Assembly: GCF_041262525.1 (NCBI RefSeq)
Contig: NZ_JBGCCK010000001.1
Coordinates: 186,001-250,000 of the forward strand
Source: Streptacidiphilus sp041262525
Lineage (GTDB): Bacteria > Actinomycetota > Actinomycetes > Streptomycetales > Streptomycetaceae
DNA length: 64,000 nt
Direction: 5' to 3'
The notes beneath the pieces are model-generated. The model was not told the origin of the DNA. It ran no database searches and worked only from the letters and a program-made list of their open reading frames with translations. Both the position numbers and the translations under genes were made by a program. Below, one piece after another: positions 16,901 to 26,731 of this stretch (the stretch's first letter is position 1; each line of letters begins with the position of its first letter).

Positions 16901-17439
16901 CTCGCGCTTGGTGAGGCGCCCGGGGAGCGAGCCGGGATCAGTGGCTTGCAGATGGTGTACGCCGCGGCCGTCTTCGCGTCCGCCGTGTTCAGCGCACGGA
17001 GGCCGCCCGAGCTGGGGATCGTGACGCCGTGGTCCTTCATGCAGCTGGTGAACGCGGCCATCGCCGAGGAGTTGAGATTGCCCCGGCCGCCGCCGAAGCC
17101 GCCCTGGGGACGGAGGGAGGCGCAGGCCTGCATCGCCGCCGCCATCGTGGGGTCGGCAGACGCTCCGCCGCCGAACCCGCCACCTCCGCCGTAGCCGCCT
17201 CCAGCTCCGCCGCCCCCGCCGTAGCCGCCGCCGGGGCGCCCGCTGGGCAGGTTCACGCCGTGCTGGCTGAGGCACTGCCGGTAGGCCTGCATCGCCGCAC
17301 CTTGGGCGCCTGCGGAGGCGGATGCCTGGCCGCCGGCGGTGGCGGTGGTCGACCCGGCGGAGGAGCAGCCGGACAGCAGCAACGCGCCGAGGCTGAGCAA
17401 ACCTGCTGCGCAGGCCGTGCGAGGGCTGAGTGTCTTCAT
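16888..17439 (-). CDS. Lipoprotein with two C..HGV-type repeats
   Basis: The 183-residue precursor has a lipobox LLLSGCSS, so it should be anchored by lipid outside the membrane. Two similar Cys/His segments, YRQCLSQHGVNLPSG and FTSCMKDHGVTIPSS, plus ACASLRPQ and YTICKPLIP, are separated by a Gly-rich linker of GGGYGGGG type. Proteins of this form are often found beside MacAB-like exporters in actinomycetes, as here (divergent from the adaptor gene). The role is unknown; a small-ligand or metal site is possible. Confidence 0.75.
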   Translation of the reverse strand: MKTLSPRTACAAGLLSLGALLLSGCSSAGSTTATAGGQASASAGAQGAAMQAYRQCLSQHGVNLPSGRPGGGYGGGGGAGGGYGGGGGFGGGASADPTMAAAMQACASLRPQGGFGGGRGNLNSSAMAAFTSCMKDHGVTIPSSGGLRALNTADAKTAAAYTICKPLIPARSPGASPSASPTA

Positions 17440-17587
17440 GGGCCATGACGGAACCGCACCGGCTTAGCCTTCGCCTGGATGCTTCCTAGGAAACTCCTGA
17501 GTCCGGAAAGGCGGGAAGGCTCTCCGGTGCCGTCGAGATCGGTGGCAAAAGGCGGAAGTGCACCAGTTTGTCTAGTATCTCCTGCCA

Positions 17588-19024
17588 GTGAACTCCAAGG
17601 TTTCTCGCAGAGTCCGCTGGGCGCGCCCCGCCATGGTGTCCGGCATGAAGGTGCTTCCACGACGGCGCAAGTCCGTCCTGCTGAACTCCGTGCTCGTCAC
17701 GGCGCTGCTGGCCACGGCCGGCGGGGCGTGGGCAACGGTGGCCCAAGGCTCCAGCACCGCCAGCCCGTCCTCCACGCGCACCGCAACGGTCACGCGCGGC
17801 ACGGTCCTCGCGACGGTCTCCGGGTCGGGCACGCTGACCTCACCGTCCGACGCCGGGGTGAACTTCACCACCGGCGGCACGTTGACCGAGGTCGATGTGA
17901 CGGCCGGTCAGAAGGTGACCGCTGGACAGGTGCTGGCCAAGGTCGACGCGACCACGGCGAACGAGACGTTGGCCAACGCCCAGGCCCAGCTGACCTCCGC
18001 CCAGACCAATCTGACCCAGGTCGAGGCCGGTCAGCTCCCCGCGACCACCAACACCAACAACAGCGGCTCCGGCGGCTCCGGTGGCTCCGGCGGATCGGGC
18101 GGCAGCAGCAGCGGCGGCGGTCGCGGCCAGTCCGCGACGCCCACGCCCACCCCCACGCCCACCCCGAGCCCCACTCCCACCGTCAACCAGGCGCAGCTCG
18201 CCAGCGCCGAGCAGCAGGTCACCTCGGCCCAGAACGCCGTGGCCGCCGCGCAGCGCTCGGTCGACGGCACCGTGCTCAAGGCCCCGGTCTCCGGCACGAT
18301 CGCCTCCGTCAGCGGCAAGGTCGGCCAGTCCGTCTCCGGCAGCAGCAGCTCCGGCGGGTCGGGCAGCGGCAGCAGTTCAAGCAGCAGTAGCTCGTCCAGC
18401 TCCAGCAGCCTCTCCGGCTTCGTCGTGATCACCAATCCCTCGGGGATGGAGGTCACCGCCGACTTCTCCGAAAGCGATGCCCTCAAGCTCAAGTCCGGGC
18501 AGGGCGCGACCGTCACGCTGAACGCCGACACCAGCCAGGTGCTCAACGCGAAGCTGCTGTCCATCAGTTCGCTGCCCGTCAGCAGCTCCGGCAGCAGCAG
18601 CTCGGCCAGCGCCGTCCAGTACGCCGCGCTGCTGTCGATCACCGGAAGCACGTCCAACCTGCGCACCGGACTGAGCGCCAGCGTCCAGGTCGTCACCGGC
18701 GAAGCCTCCGGCGCGCTCTACCTCCCCACCTCCGCGATCAACGGGACCGGCGCCAACGCCAGCGTCCAACTGGTCCAGGCCGACGGGACCACCCAACGGA
18801 CCCCGGTCACCCTCGGCGTCCAGGGCGACACGAGCGACCAGATCCTCTCCGGCCTCACCGAGGGCCAGAAGGTCCAGATCACCGTCGTGTCCACCAGCGG
18901 CAGCAACGGCTTCCCGAGCACCGGCTTCCCCGGAGGCCTCGGTGGTGGCGGGGGCGGCGCTCGTGGCTTCGGTGGTGGCGGCGGTGGCGGTGGCCGTGGC
19001 ACCGGCGGGGGTGGCAAGGGATGA
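17588..19024 (+). CDS. MacA/HlyD-like efflux adaptor protein
   Basis: Membrane-anchored adaptor (478 aa from GTG 17588) for the ABC transporter encoded next. After one N-terminal membrane segment come a split biotinyl-lipoyl domain (GTVLATVSGSGTL...VKAG-like GQKVTAGQVLAKV), a short helical hairpin (TLANAQAQLTSAQTNLTQVE), a Gly/Ser- and TPTPTP-rich insert, the second lipoyl half (LKAPVSGTIASVSGKVGQSV) and a beta-barrel region; the tail is Gly-rich. TAGTAT ten bases before the GTG suggests a leaderless start; an internal ATG at 17645 is the alternative. It overlaps the ATPase gene by four bases. Confidence 0.85.
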   Translation: MNSKVSRRVRWARPAMVSGMKVLPRRRKSVLLNSVLVTALLATAGGAWATVAQGSSTASPSSTRTATVTRGTVLATVSGSGTLTSPSDAGVNFTTGGTLTEVDVTAGQKVTAGQVLAKVDATTANETLANAQAQLTSAQTNLTQVEAGQLPATTNTNNSGSGGSGGSGGSGGSSSGGGRGQSATPTPTPTPTPSPTPTVNQAQLASAEQQVTSAQNAVAAAQRSVDGTVLKAPVSGTIASVSGKVGQSVSGSSSSGGSGSGSSSSSSSSSSSSSLSGFVVITNPSGMEVTADFSESDALKLKSGQGATVTLNADTSQVLNAKLLSISSLPVSSSGSSSSASAVQYAALLSITGSTSNLRTGLSASVQVVTGEASGALYLPTSAINGTGANASVQLVQADGTTQRTPVTLGVQGDTSDQILSGLTEGQKVQITVVSTSGSNGFPSTGFPGGLGGGGGGARGFGGGGGGGGRGTGGGGKG

Positions 19025-19767
19025 GCCCCGCTCCCGTCATCGCCGCCCGGCGGCTGGTGAAGACCTACGGCATGGGGGGCGCCGTCGTCCACGCCCTGGC
19101 GGGTGTCGATCTGACGGTTCAGCAGGGCGACTTCGTGGCCATCATGGGCAGTTCGGGCTCCGGCAAGTCGACGCTGATGAACATCCTCGGCTGCCTCGAC
19201 GTGCCGACGACCGGCCGCTACCTGCTCGACGGCATCGACGTGGGCGGGCTGGACGAACGGCAGTTGTCACTCGTGCGTAACCGCAAGATCGGCTTCATCT
19301 TCCAGTCCTTCAACCTGGTCCCGCGGACCACCGCGATCGCCCAGGTCGAGCTGCCGCTCGCCTACGCGGGCGTCAAGGCCGCCGAGCGGCGCCGCCGCGC
19401 GATGGCGGCGCTGACCATGGTCGGCCTGGCCGACCGCGCCGATCACAAGCCCAACGAGCTCTCCGGCGGACAGCAGCAACGTGTGGCGGTGGCCCGTGCG
19501 CTGGTCACCGCGCCCGCGATGCTGCTCGCTGACGAGCCGACCGGCAACCTCGACAGTCACAGCACCAAGGAGGTCCTCGGCATCGTGGACCGGCTCAACG
19601 ACTCCGGTCGCACGGTGGTGCTGATCACGCACGAGGACGAGGTCGCGCGTCACGCGAAGCGGGTGATCCGCCTGGTCGACGGCCTGATCGTCAGCGACGA
19701 GCGGCAGGCGCTGGTCGACGGGCCGCCGCCCGCACTGGTCGCGGCGGCGATGGAGGCAGCCCGGTGA
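19021..19767 (+). CDS. ABC transporter ATPase, MacB/LolD type
   Basis: A 248-residue ATPase with Walker A GSSGSGKST, Q-loop FIFQSFNLVP, signature LSGGQQQRVAVARAL and Walker B LLADEPTGNLDS. The sequence is typical of the LolD/MacB/FtsE group that drives mechanotransmission rather than substrate import. The start overlaps the adaptor stop (ATGA) and its end overlaps the permease start, so the three genes are translationally coupled. Confidence 0.93.
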   Translation: MSPAPVIAARRLVKTYGMGGAVVHALAGVDLTVQQGDFVAIMGSSGSGKSTLMNILGCLDVPTTGRYLLDGIDVGGLDERQLSLVRNRKIGFIFQSFNLVPRTTAIAQVELPLAYAGVKAAERRRRAMAALTMVGLADRADHKPNELSGGQQQRVAVARALVTAPAMLLADEPTGNLDSHSTKEVLGIVDRLNDSGRTVVLITHEDEVARHAKRVIRLVDGLIVSDERQALVDGPPPALVAAAMEAAR

Positions 19768-20975
19768 ACCCCTTCGAGACGCTGCGCTTCGCCGCGTTGG
19801 GCCTGGCCGCCAACAAGGTCCGCTCCGGGCTGACCATGCTCGGCATCCTGATCGGCGTCGCCGCCGTCATCCTGCTGCTCGCGGTCGGCAACGGCTCCTC
19901 GCAGGCGGTCAAGAACTCCATCGACGCGCTCGGCACCAACGCGCTCACCGTCAGCTCCGGCGCCGGCTTCGGCGCGCAGTCGACGGCGACCAGCACCAAG
20001 CCGCTCACCATCGACGACGCCCGCGCGCTGGCCGATCCGAGCCAGGCGCCCGACGTGAAGGGCGTGGCCCCCGAGGTGGAGACCTCGCAGACCGCGCTCT
20101 ACCAGGGCACCTCGCACACGGTCAGCTCGGTGATCGGCACGTACCCCGCCTACTTCGAGGCCTCGAACAGCAAGGTCGTCAAGGGCGACTACTTCAGCAA
20201 CGACGACGTGCTGGCCTCGCGCAAGGTCGTGGTCATCGGCTCGACGACGGCGACCGACCTGTTCGGCACCGCCGACCCGATCGGCAAGCAGATCATCCTG
20301 GGCGGCACCCCGTTCACCGTCGTCGGCGAGTTGGCGACCAAGGGCGGCACCGGCTTCCAGGACCCGGACGACGTGATCATCGCGCCGCTGCCGACGGTGC
20401 AGAACGCCTTCACCGGCTTCGGTTCGCTCAGCCAGATCCTGGCCGAGGCGACCTCCGCCGACACCACCACGCAGGCGCAGAACGAGATCACCACCGTACT
20501 GATGGGCCGGCACGGGATCACCAACGCCTCGGCGGTGGACTTCCGGATCAACAGCCAGACCACGCTGCTGAGCACCCGCAGCTCCACGACGCAGACGTTC
20601 ACCGTGCTGCTGGGTGCGGTGGCGGCGATCTCGCTGCTGGTGGGCGGCATCGGCATCACCAACATCATGCTGGTGACCGTCACCGAGCGGACCCGTGAGA
20701 TCGGCATCCGCAAGGCGATCGGTGCGCCGAAGGGCGTCATCCTGAGCCAGTTCCTCGCCGAGTCGACGCTGTTGTCGCTGGTCGGTGCGGGGCTCGGGGT
20801 GGTGACCGCGCTGGTGGGAGCGCACTTCACGATCGTCGGGATCAAGCCTGTGGTGATCCCGCAGTCGGTGTGGGGGGCGTTCGCGATCGCGGTGGCCATC
20901 GGCCTGTTCTTCGGCAGCTACCCGGCGAGCCGGGCGGCGAGCCTGCGCCCGATCGAGGCGCTGCGCCATGAGTGA
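19764..20975 (+). CDS. ABC transporter permease, MacB type
   Basis: A 403-residue permease with the MacB/FtsX layout: one membrane helix after residue ~15 (GLTMLGILIGVAAVILLLAV), a ~220-residue extracytoplasmic core, and three C-terminal helices containing the FtsX segment TREIGIRKAIGAPKGVILSQ. With the adaptor and ATPase it should export a peptide, drug or lipid-like compound; the substrate is not evident. Confidence 0.9.
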   Translation: MNPFETLRFAALGLAANKVRSGLTMLGILIGVAAVILLLAVGNGSSQAVKNSIDALGTNALTVSSGAGFGAQSTATSTKPLTIDDARALADPSQAPDVKGVAPEVETSQTALYQGTSHTVSSVIGTYPAYFEASNSKVVKGDYFSNDDVLASRKVVVIGSTTATDLFGTADPIGKQIILGGTPFTVVGELATKGGTGFQDPDDVIIAPLPTVQNAFTGFGSLSQILAEATSADTTTQAQNEITTVLMGRHGITNASAVDFRINSQTTLLSTRSSTTQTFTVLLGAVAAISLLVGGIGITNIMLVTVTERTREIGIRKAIGAPKGVILSQFLAESTLLSLVGAGLGVVTALVGAHFTIVGIKPVVIPQSVWGAFAIAVAIGLFFGSYPASRAASLRPIEALRHE

Positions 20976-20991
20976 GAGGCAGAGGGAGACC

Positions 20992-21489
20992 ATGAGCGTG
21001 GATGTCGTGGAGTCGCCGGAGTCCATCCTGGCCGAACCGCCGGACGCGCTGGACATCAGCGCGGAGCTGGCGGCTCCGCCGAGGCGGAAGCTGCCGTGGC
21101 TGACGCTGGTGCTGGCCGGTGCGGTGGTGGCCGGGCTGGGCTTCATCGGCGGGGTGCTGGTGGAGAAGGGCCAGACCCCGGCGACGTCGAGCGGTTCGAC
21201 GGGCCGTGCGTTCACAGCGGGCGCACGGGGTGGCTTCGGCGGTACGGCAGGTGCGGGTGGTGCGGGGGCGACGGTCGGGACCGTCAAGCTCGTAGACGGC
21301 AGCACGATCTATGTGACGGACACCTCGGGCAATGTCGTGAAGGTCACCACGGGTGGTTCGACCAAGGTGGGCATCTCGAAGTCGGGCAAGGTCAGCGACC
21401 TGAAGCCGGGCTCGACGGTGACCATTCGCGGCACGACGACTTCCTCCGGAGATGTAGCGGCCACCACGGTCACGCAGCTCGGAGGGTGA
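20992..21489 (+). CDS. Small membrane-anchored protein of the MacAB operon
   Basis: The 165-residue product has a cytosolic N-terminus, one membrane helix (LPWLTLVLAGAVVAGLGFIG) and an extracytoplasmic part: a Gly-rich linker and a small beta domain (VGTVKLVDGSTIYVTDTSGN, then KPGSTVTIRGTTTSSGDVAA) like the short OB/DUF5666-type domains. ATG 20992 has GAGGGAG just upstream; an ATG at 20968 overlapping the permease is possible. It is probably an accessory part of the exporter. Confidence 0.75.
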   Translation: MSVDVVESPESILAEPPDALDISAELAAPPRRKLPWLTLVLAGAVVAGLGFIGGVLVEKGQTPATSSGSTGRAFTAGARGGFGGTAGAGGAGATVGTVKLVDGSTIYVTDTSGNVVKVTTGGSTKVGISKSGKVSDLKPGSTVTIRGTTTSSGDVAATTVTQLGG

Positions 21490-21625
21490 GTTGCACCCTC
21501 AGGGGCGCGGGGCTCCGCTTGATCAACTGCGTGCGCGACAAGCCACCCTGTGCGGATGGTCCTCAAGGCGCAGGGCCATCCGCACAGGGTGGTTTCTCGC
21601 GCAGTTCCTCGCACCCCTGAGGTTC
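21490..21625. repeat. Long inverted repeat, copy B
   Basis: Starts at the stop codon of the preceding gene (TGA then GTTGCACC), then CTCAGGGGCGCGG...; the far arm is GCGCAGTTCCTCGCACCCCTGAG. The interior also pairs (CACCCTGTGCGGATGG with CCATCCGCACAGGGTG). A likely terminator between the export operon and the two-component genes. Confidence 0.9.
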
Positions 21626-21695
21626 CTCATACAGTCCTCATCTGCAGCGGCTAGCCTGCCCGCAGCAAGAATCGAAACTCCCCGGGGGCGCGCCC

Positions 21696-22403
21696 ATGGA
21701 CACCGCCGAAGCCAGCCTGCTCGTCGTCGACGACGAGCCGAACATTCGGGAGCTGCTCTCCGCCTCGCTCCGTTTCGCGGGCTTTCGCGTCGCGTCCGCC
21801 GCGACCGGCGCGGAGGCGGTCGCGGCGGTCGCGCGGTCGCGGCCGGATCTCGTCGTGCTCGACGTGATGCTGCCCGACGCGGACGGCTTCTCGCTCGTGC
21901 GACGGCTGCGGGACGACAGCGAGCGGGACAAGATCCCGGTCATCTTCCTCACCGCCAAGGACGGGGTCGACGACAAGATCAACGGCCTGACCGCGGGCGG
22001 CGACGACTACGTCACCAAGCCGTTCAGCCTGGAGGAGCTGATCGCCCGAATCCGGGCGATCCTGCGGCGGACCGGTGGGCCCGCCGAGGACGGGCGGCTG
22101 GTCGTCGCGGATCTGGAGCTGGACCCGATCGGCCACCAGGTCACCCGGACCGGGCGCCAGGTCTCCCTCTCGCCGACCGAGTTCAAGCTGCTCGAATACC
22201 TGATGACCAACACCGGCCGGGTCGTCTCCAAGATGCAGATCCTCGACCACGTCTGGGCCTACGACTTCGGCGGCGACCTCAGCATCGTCGAGTCCTACAT
22301 CTCCTATCTGCGCCGCAAGATGGACTCGGGCGCGGAGGGCGCGCCCAAGCTCATCCACACCGTGCGCGGCATCGGCTATGTCCTTCGCCGCCCGACTGCC
22401 TAG
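21696..22403 (+). CDS. OmpR-family response regulator
   Basis: A 235-residue regulator: receiver domain with the acidic pocket DDEP, phospho-acceptor Asp56 (VVLDVMLPDADG), Thr in FLTAKDG and Lys in VTKPF; then a winged helix (LSPTEFKLLEYLMTN, YISYLRRKMD, HTVRGIGYVL). It overlaps the kinase gene by 26 bases, so the two form a pair. The position downstream of the exporter operon suggests, but does not prove, that it controls that operon. Confidence 0.95.
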   Translation: MDTAEASLLVVDDEPNIRELLSASLRFAGFRVASAATGAEAVAAVARSRPDLVVLDVMLPDADGFSLVRRLRDDSERDKIPVIFLTAKDGVDDKINGLTAGGDDYVTKPFSLEELIARIRAILRRTGGPAEDGRLVVADLELDPIGHQVTRTGRQVSLSPTEFKLLEYLMTNTGRVVSKMQILDHVWAYDFGGDLSIVESYISYLRRKMDSGAEGAPKLIHTVRGIGYVLRRPTA

Positions 22404-23871
22404 CCGCCTCCGTCGGTCCGTGCACGTGCGCGTGACGGGACGGTTCTCCCTGCGCGTGCGGCTGCTCGCGCTGTCCGTCGCGCTGGTCGCGCTCGGGCTG
22501 ACGGTCAGCGACACGCTCGTGCTCGGTGACGTGCGCAGTCAGCTCGTGCAGCGGGTCGACAGCCAGTTGCAGCGCTTCGGCGGGCAGGCGGCGCGGCAGC
22601 TGGATGATCCGAAGCACCACCCCGTTCCCAGCGCCGGGCGTCATGCGTACCTGCCCAGCCAGTACGTGGTCACCCAGGTCGGCGCGGACGGCGGGTACGG
22701 CAGCATGCTGGTTCAGCCGGTCGAGGCGGGCGATCCGCGGCCGGCTCTGCCGTCCCTCGACGCGGCGGGTCTCGCCGCGCGGATGGGGAAGCCGTTCACC
22801 GTGGCCGCCGATCACGGCGGCGGCAGCTGGCGGGTGCTCATCCTGCCGCTGGACACGCGCCCCGGTGCCGGCGTCGTGGTGGCGGTCTCGCTCGACGACA
22901 CCGACGCGATGCTGGCGAAGCTGAACAACGGATTCCTGGTGATCGGCGCGGTCGTGCTGGTGCTGCTCACCGCCGCAGGCTTCTTCGCGGTCCGGGCGGG
23001 GCTGAAGCCGCTGCGGCGGATCGAGGAGACCGCGCAGCAGATCGCTTCCGGGCATCCGCTCTCGCACCGCGTCCCTGACGCCGACGCGGACCAGCGGACC
23101 GAGGTGGGCCGGCTGGCCCGCTCGCTCAACTCGATGCTGGCGCAGATCGAGTCCGCCTTCGCCGCGCGTACCCGCTCCGAGGACCGGATGCGCCGTTTCG
23201 TGGCCGACGCGAGTCATGAGCTGCGCACCCCGCTGGCCGGTATCCGCGGCTTCGCCGAGCTCTACCGGATGGGCGCACTCGGCACCGAGGCCGACGTCAA
23301 GCGCACCATGAGCCGGATCGAGAGCGAGGCGGTCCGGATGAGCGGCCTGGTCGAGGACCTGCTCACGCTCGCCCGTCTCGACGAGCAGCGTCCACTCCAG
23401 CTCGCGCCCATGGACCTGCGCACGCTGGCCGCCGACGCGCTGCACGACACCACCGCGCTGGACCCCTCGCGTCCGGTGCAGCTGACCGGCCCGGCCGGTG
23501 CGCCGACACCGGGGGCCGCGCTGGTACTGGGTGACGAGGCCCGGCTGCGGCAGGTCGTCACCAATCTGGTCGGCAACGCCGTCAAGCACACCCCGGCGGG
23601 GACACCGGTCCGCATCGGCGTCGGCACGCTGGACGGCGAGGGCGTGCTGGAGGTGGCGGACCAGGGACCCGGCCTGACGGAGGAGCAGGCGGCGCGGGTG
23701 TTCGAACGCTTCTACCGGGTGGACGCCTCGCGCAGCCGTCAGGACGGTGGGGGAGCGGGTCTCGGTCTGGCCATCGCCGCGGCGCTGACGGCGGCTCACG
23801 GCGGGCGGGTGGAGCTGGAGACCGTCCCGGGCGCGGGTGCCACCTTCCGGGTGCGGCTCCCCTCCGCCTAG
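22378..23871 (+). CDS. Sensor histidine kinase
   Basis: A 497-residue kinase with two membrane helices (about 25-50 and 180-205) around an extracytoplasmic domain, a HAMP linker (LKPLRRIEETAQQIASG), HisKA with His280 in DASHELRTPLAGI, and HATPase motifs (NLVGNAVKHT, VADQGPGL, GGGAGLGLAIA). It is the partner of the preceding regulator, in the TrcS/MprB-like actinobacterial group. The ATG at 22378 lies inside the regulator gene; a GTG at 22420 is possible. Confidence 0.92.
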   Translation: MSFAARLPSRLRRSVHVRVTGRFSLRVRLLALSVALVALGLTVSDTLVLGDVRSQLVQRVDSQLQRFGGQAARQLDDPKHHPVPSAGRHAYLPSQYVVTQVGADGGYGSMLVQPVEAGDPRPALPSLDAAGLAARMGKPFTVAADHGGGSWRVLILPLDTRPGAGVVVAVSLDDTDAMLAKLNNGFLVIGAVVLVLLTAAGFFAVRAGLKPLRRIEETAQQIASGHPLSHRVPDADADQRTEVGRLARSLNSMLAQIESAFAARTRSEDRMRRFVADASHELRTPLAGIRGFAELYRMGALGTEADVKRTMSRIESEAVRMSGLVEDLLTLARLDEQRPLQLAPMDLRTLAADALHDTTALDPSRPVQLTGPAGAPTPGAALVLGDEARLRQVVTNLVGNAVKHTPAGTPVRIGVGTLDGEGVLEVADQGPGLTEEQAARVFERFYRVDASRSRQDGGGAGLGLAIAAALTAAHGGRVELETVPGAGATFRVRLPSA

Positions 23872-24007
23872 GCCCCGCACAGGCTGAGGTGCTCGCGCGC
23901 GGCAATCGCCACCCTGGCTGGTTCGGCCACGACCCACTGTCCTGACCGGCGCTGACGGTTTACCCCACCCCCCTGTCAGGCTCGCGGAAGGACATGGTGA
24001 TAATAGC

Positions 24008-24025
24008 TTGTGATCGTGTTCACTT
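24008..24025. promoter_or_regulatory. Rex-like operator upstream of cydA
   Basis: TTGTGATCGTGTTCACTT fits the redox repressor Rex site (TGTGAA-N6-TTCACA) with one mismatch in each half. It directly follows a GATAAT -10-like hexamer at 23999-24004, so binding would block transcription start. In Streptomyces coelicolor Rex senses NADH/NAD and controls cydABCD. The rest of the 23872-24129 gap shows only this site and the AAGGGA ribosome site. Confidence 0.65.
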
Positions 24026-24129
24026 TCACAAGCGCACCAGCATTTCGTGTTGATGCAGCTCATCCCACACCTATGGGATGAAAAGTGCATACATGGACAT
24101 GATGGCCAGCCGACCAGAAGGGACTCCGC

Positions 24130-25671
24130 ATGGATCTCGCGCTCGCGCACGAGACGATGGCGCGATGGCAGTTCGGTATCACCACCGTCTACCACTTCCT
24201 CTTCGTGCCGCTGACCATCGCCCTCTCCGCGCTCACCGCCGGCCTGCAGACGGCTTGGGTCCGGACCGGCAGGGAGAAGTACTTCAAGGCCACCAAGTTC
24301 TGGGGCAAGCTCTTCCTGATCAACATGGCGATGGGCGTCGTCACCGGCATCGTGCAGGAGTTCCAGTTCGGCATGAGCTGGTCGAACTACTCCCGCTTCG
24401 TCGGTGACATCTTCGGGGCCCCGCTGGCCTTCGAGGCGCTGATCGCGTTCTTCTTCGAGTCCACCTTCATCGGACTGTGGATCTTCGGCTGGGACCGGTT
24501 GCCCAAGAAGCTGCACCTCGCGGCGATCTGGATGGTCGCCATCGGCACCAGCCTCTCCGCCTACTTCATCCTGGCCGCCAACTCCTGGATGCAGCACCCG
24601 GTCGGCTACGAGATCGCGAACGGGCGCGCCCAGCTGACCGACTTCCCCAAGGTGCTCTTCCAGAACACCACCCTGGTCGTCGTCTTCCACACGCTGACCG
24701 CCGCGTTCCTCACCGGCGGCGCGTTCATGATCGGCATCGCCGCCTACCAGCTGCGCAAGGCGTCCAGGATGGCCAAGGCGGACCAGGACCCGGTCAAGGT
24801 CGCGGCCATGAGCACCTCGCTGCGGCTCGGCCTGATCACCTGTCTGATCGCCGGCCTCGGCACCGCCGTGAGTGGCGACGCGCTGGGCAAGGTCATGTTC
24901 GAGCAGCAGCCGATGAAGATGGCGGCGGCCGAGGCGCTCTGGGACACCCAGGCGCCCGCCCCGTTCTCGATCTTCGCCTACGGCGACGTCTCCAAGGGCC
25001 ACAACACCGTCGAGATCACCATCCCCGGCCTGCTCTCCTTCCTGGCCAAGGGTGACTTCACGTCGGCGGTGCCCGGCATCAACAACACCAACGACGCCGA
25101 GAAGGGCAAGTACGGCAGCAAGGCGGCCGACTACAAGCCCAACATCCCCACCACCTTCTGGGCCTTCCGGTGGATGATCGGCTTCGGGATGACCTCCTTC
25201 GTGATCGGCATGGTCGGCCTCTGGCTGACCCGGCGCAGGTTCTGGCTGGCCCCGGAGTACCGGCGGGCCGGTGACGAGGTGCCGCTGTTCATGCTGACGA
25301 AGGACAAGGAGCTCGGCCCCTTCCTGAACAAGTGGATGTGGCGGGCCGCCATCTGGACCATGCTCTTCCCGGTGATCGCCTGCTCCTGGGGCTGGATCTT
25401 CACCGAGATGGGCCGTCAGCCCTGGGCCGTCTACGGCCTGATGACCACCGCCGACGCGGTCTCCCCCGGCGTCTCGCTCGGTGAGCAGTGGACCTCGCTC
25501 ATCGTCTTCACGCTGCTCTACGGGCTCCTCGCGGTCATCGAGGTCAAGCTGATGGTCAAGTACGCCAAGGCCGGTCCGACCGACGAGCAGCCACCGCGCG
25601 AGGACCCGACCATCGGCGGTCCCCCGGCCGGGTCCGAGGACGCCGACAAGCCCTTCGCCTTCGCGTACTGA
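24130..25671 (+). CDS. cydA: Cytochrome bd oxidase subunit I
   Basis: Quinol oxidase subunit carrying the three haems. The 513-residue protein has about nine membrane helices. Haem ligands are visible: His22 in VYHFLFVPLT (b595), His in VVVFHTLTAAF and Met in FTEMGRQPW (b558), and the quinol-loop motif GRQPW. The Q-loop is of the short type common in Gram-positive bacteria. It is first in the operon cydA-cydB-cydCD and follows the Rex-like site, so it is probably induced when oxygen is low. Confidence 0.97.
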   Translation: MDLALAHETMARWQFGITTVYHFLFVPLTIALSALTAGLQTAWVRTGREKYFKATKFWGKLFLINMAMGVVTGIVQEFQFGMSWSNYSRFVGDIFGAPLAFEALIAFFFESTFIGLWIFGWDRLPKKLHLAAIWMVAIGTSLSAYFILAANSWMQHPVGYEIANGRAQLTDFPKVLFQNTTLVVVFHTLTAAFLTGGAFMIGIAAYQLRKASRMAKADQDPVKVAAMSTSLRLGLITCLIAGLGTAVSGDALGKVMFEQQPMKMAAAEALWDTQAPAPFSIFAYGDVSKGHNTVEITIPGLLSFLAKGDFTSAVPGINNTNDAEKGKYGSKAADYKPNIPTTFWAFRWMIGFGMTSFVIGMVGLWLTRRRFWLAPEYRRAGDEVPLFMLTKDKELGPFLNKWMWRAAIWTMLFPVIACSWGWIFTEMGRQPWAVYGLMTTADAVSPGVSLGEQWTSLIVFTLLYGLLAVIEVKLMVKYAKAGPTDEQPPREDPTIGGPPAGSEDADKPFAFAY

Positions 25672-25692
25672 TTGCTGACTGGAGACCCACAG

Positions 25693-26688
<996 letters not shown>

Positions 26689-26731
26689 GCCAGTCGCCCG
26701 CGCCAGACGCTCGCGAAGGAGCAGCCCCGCC

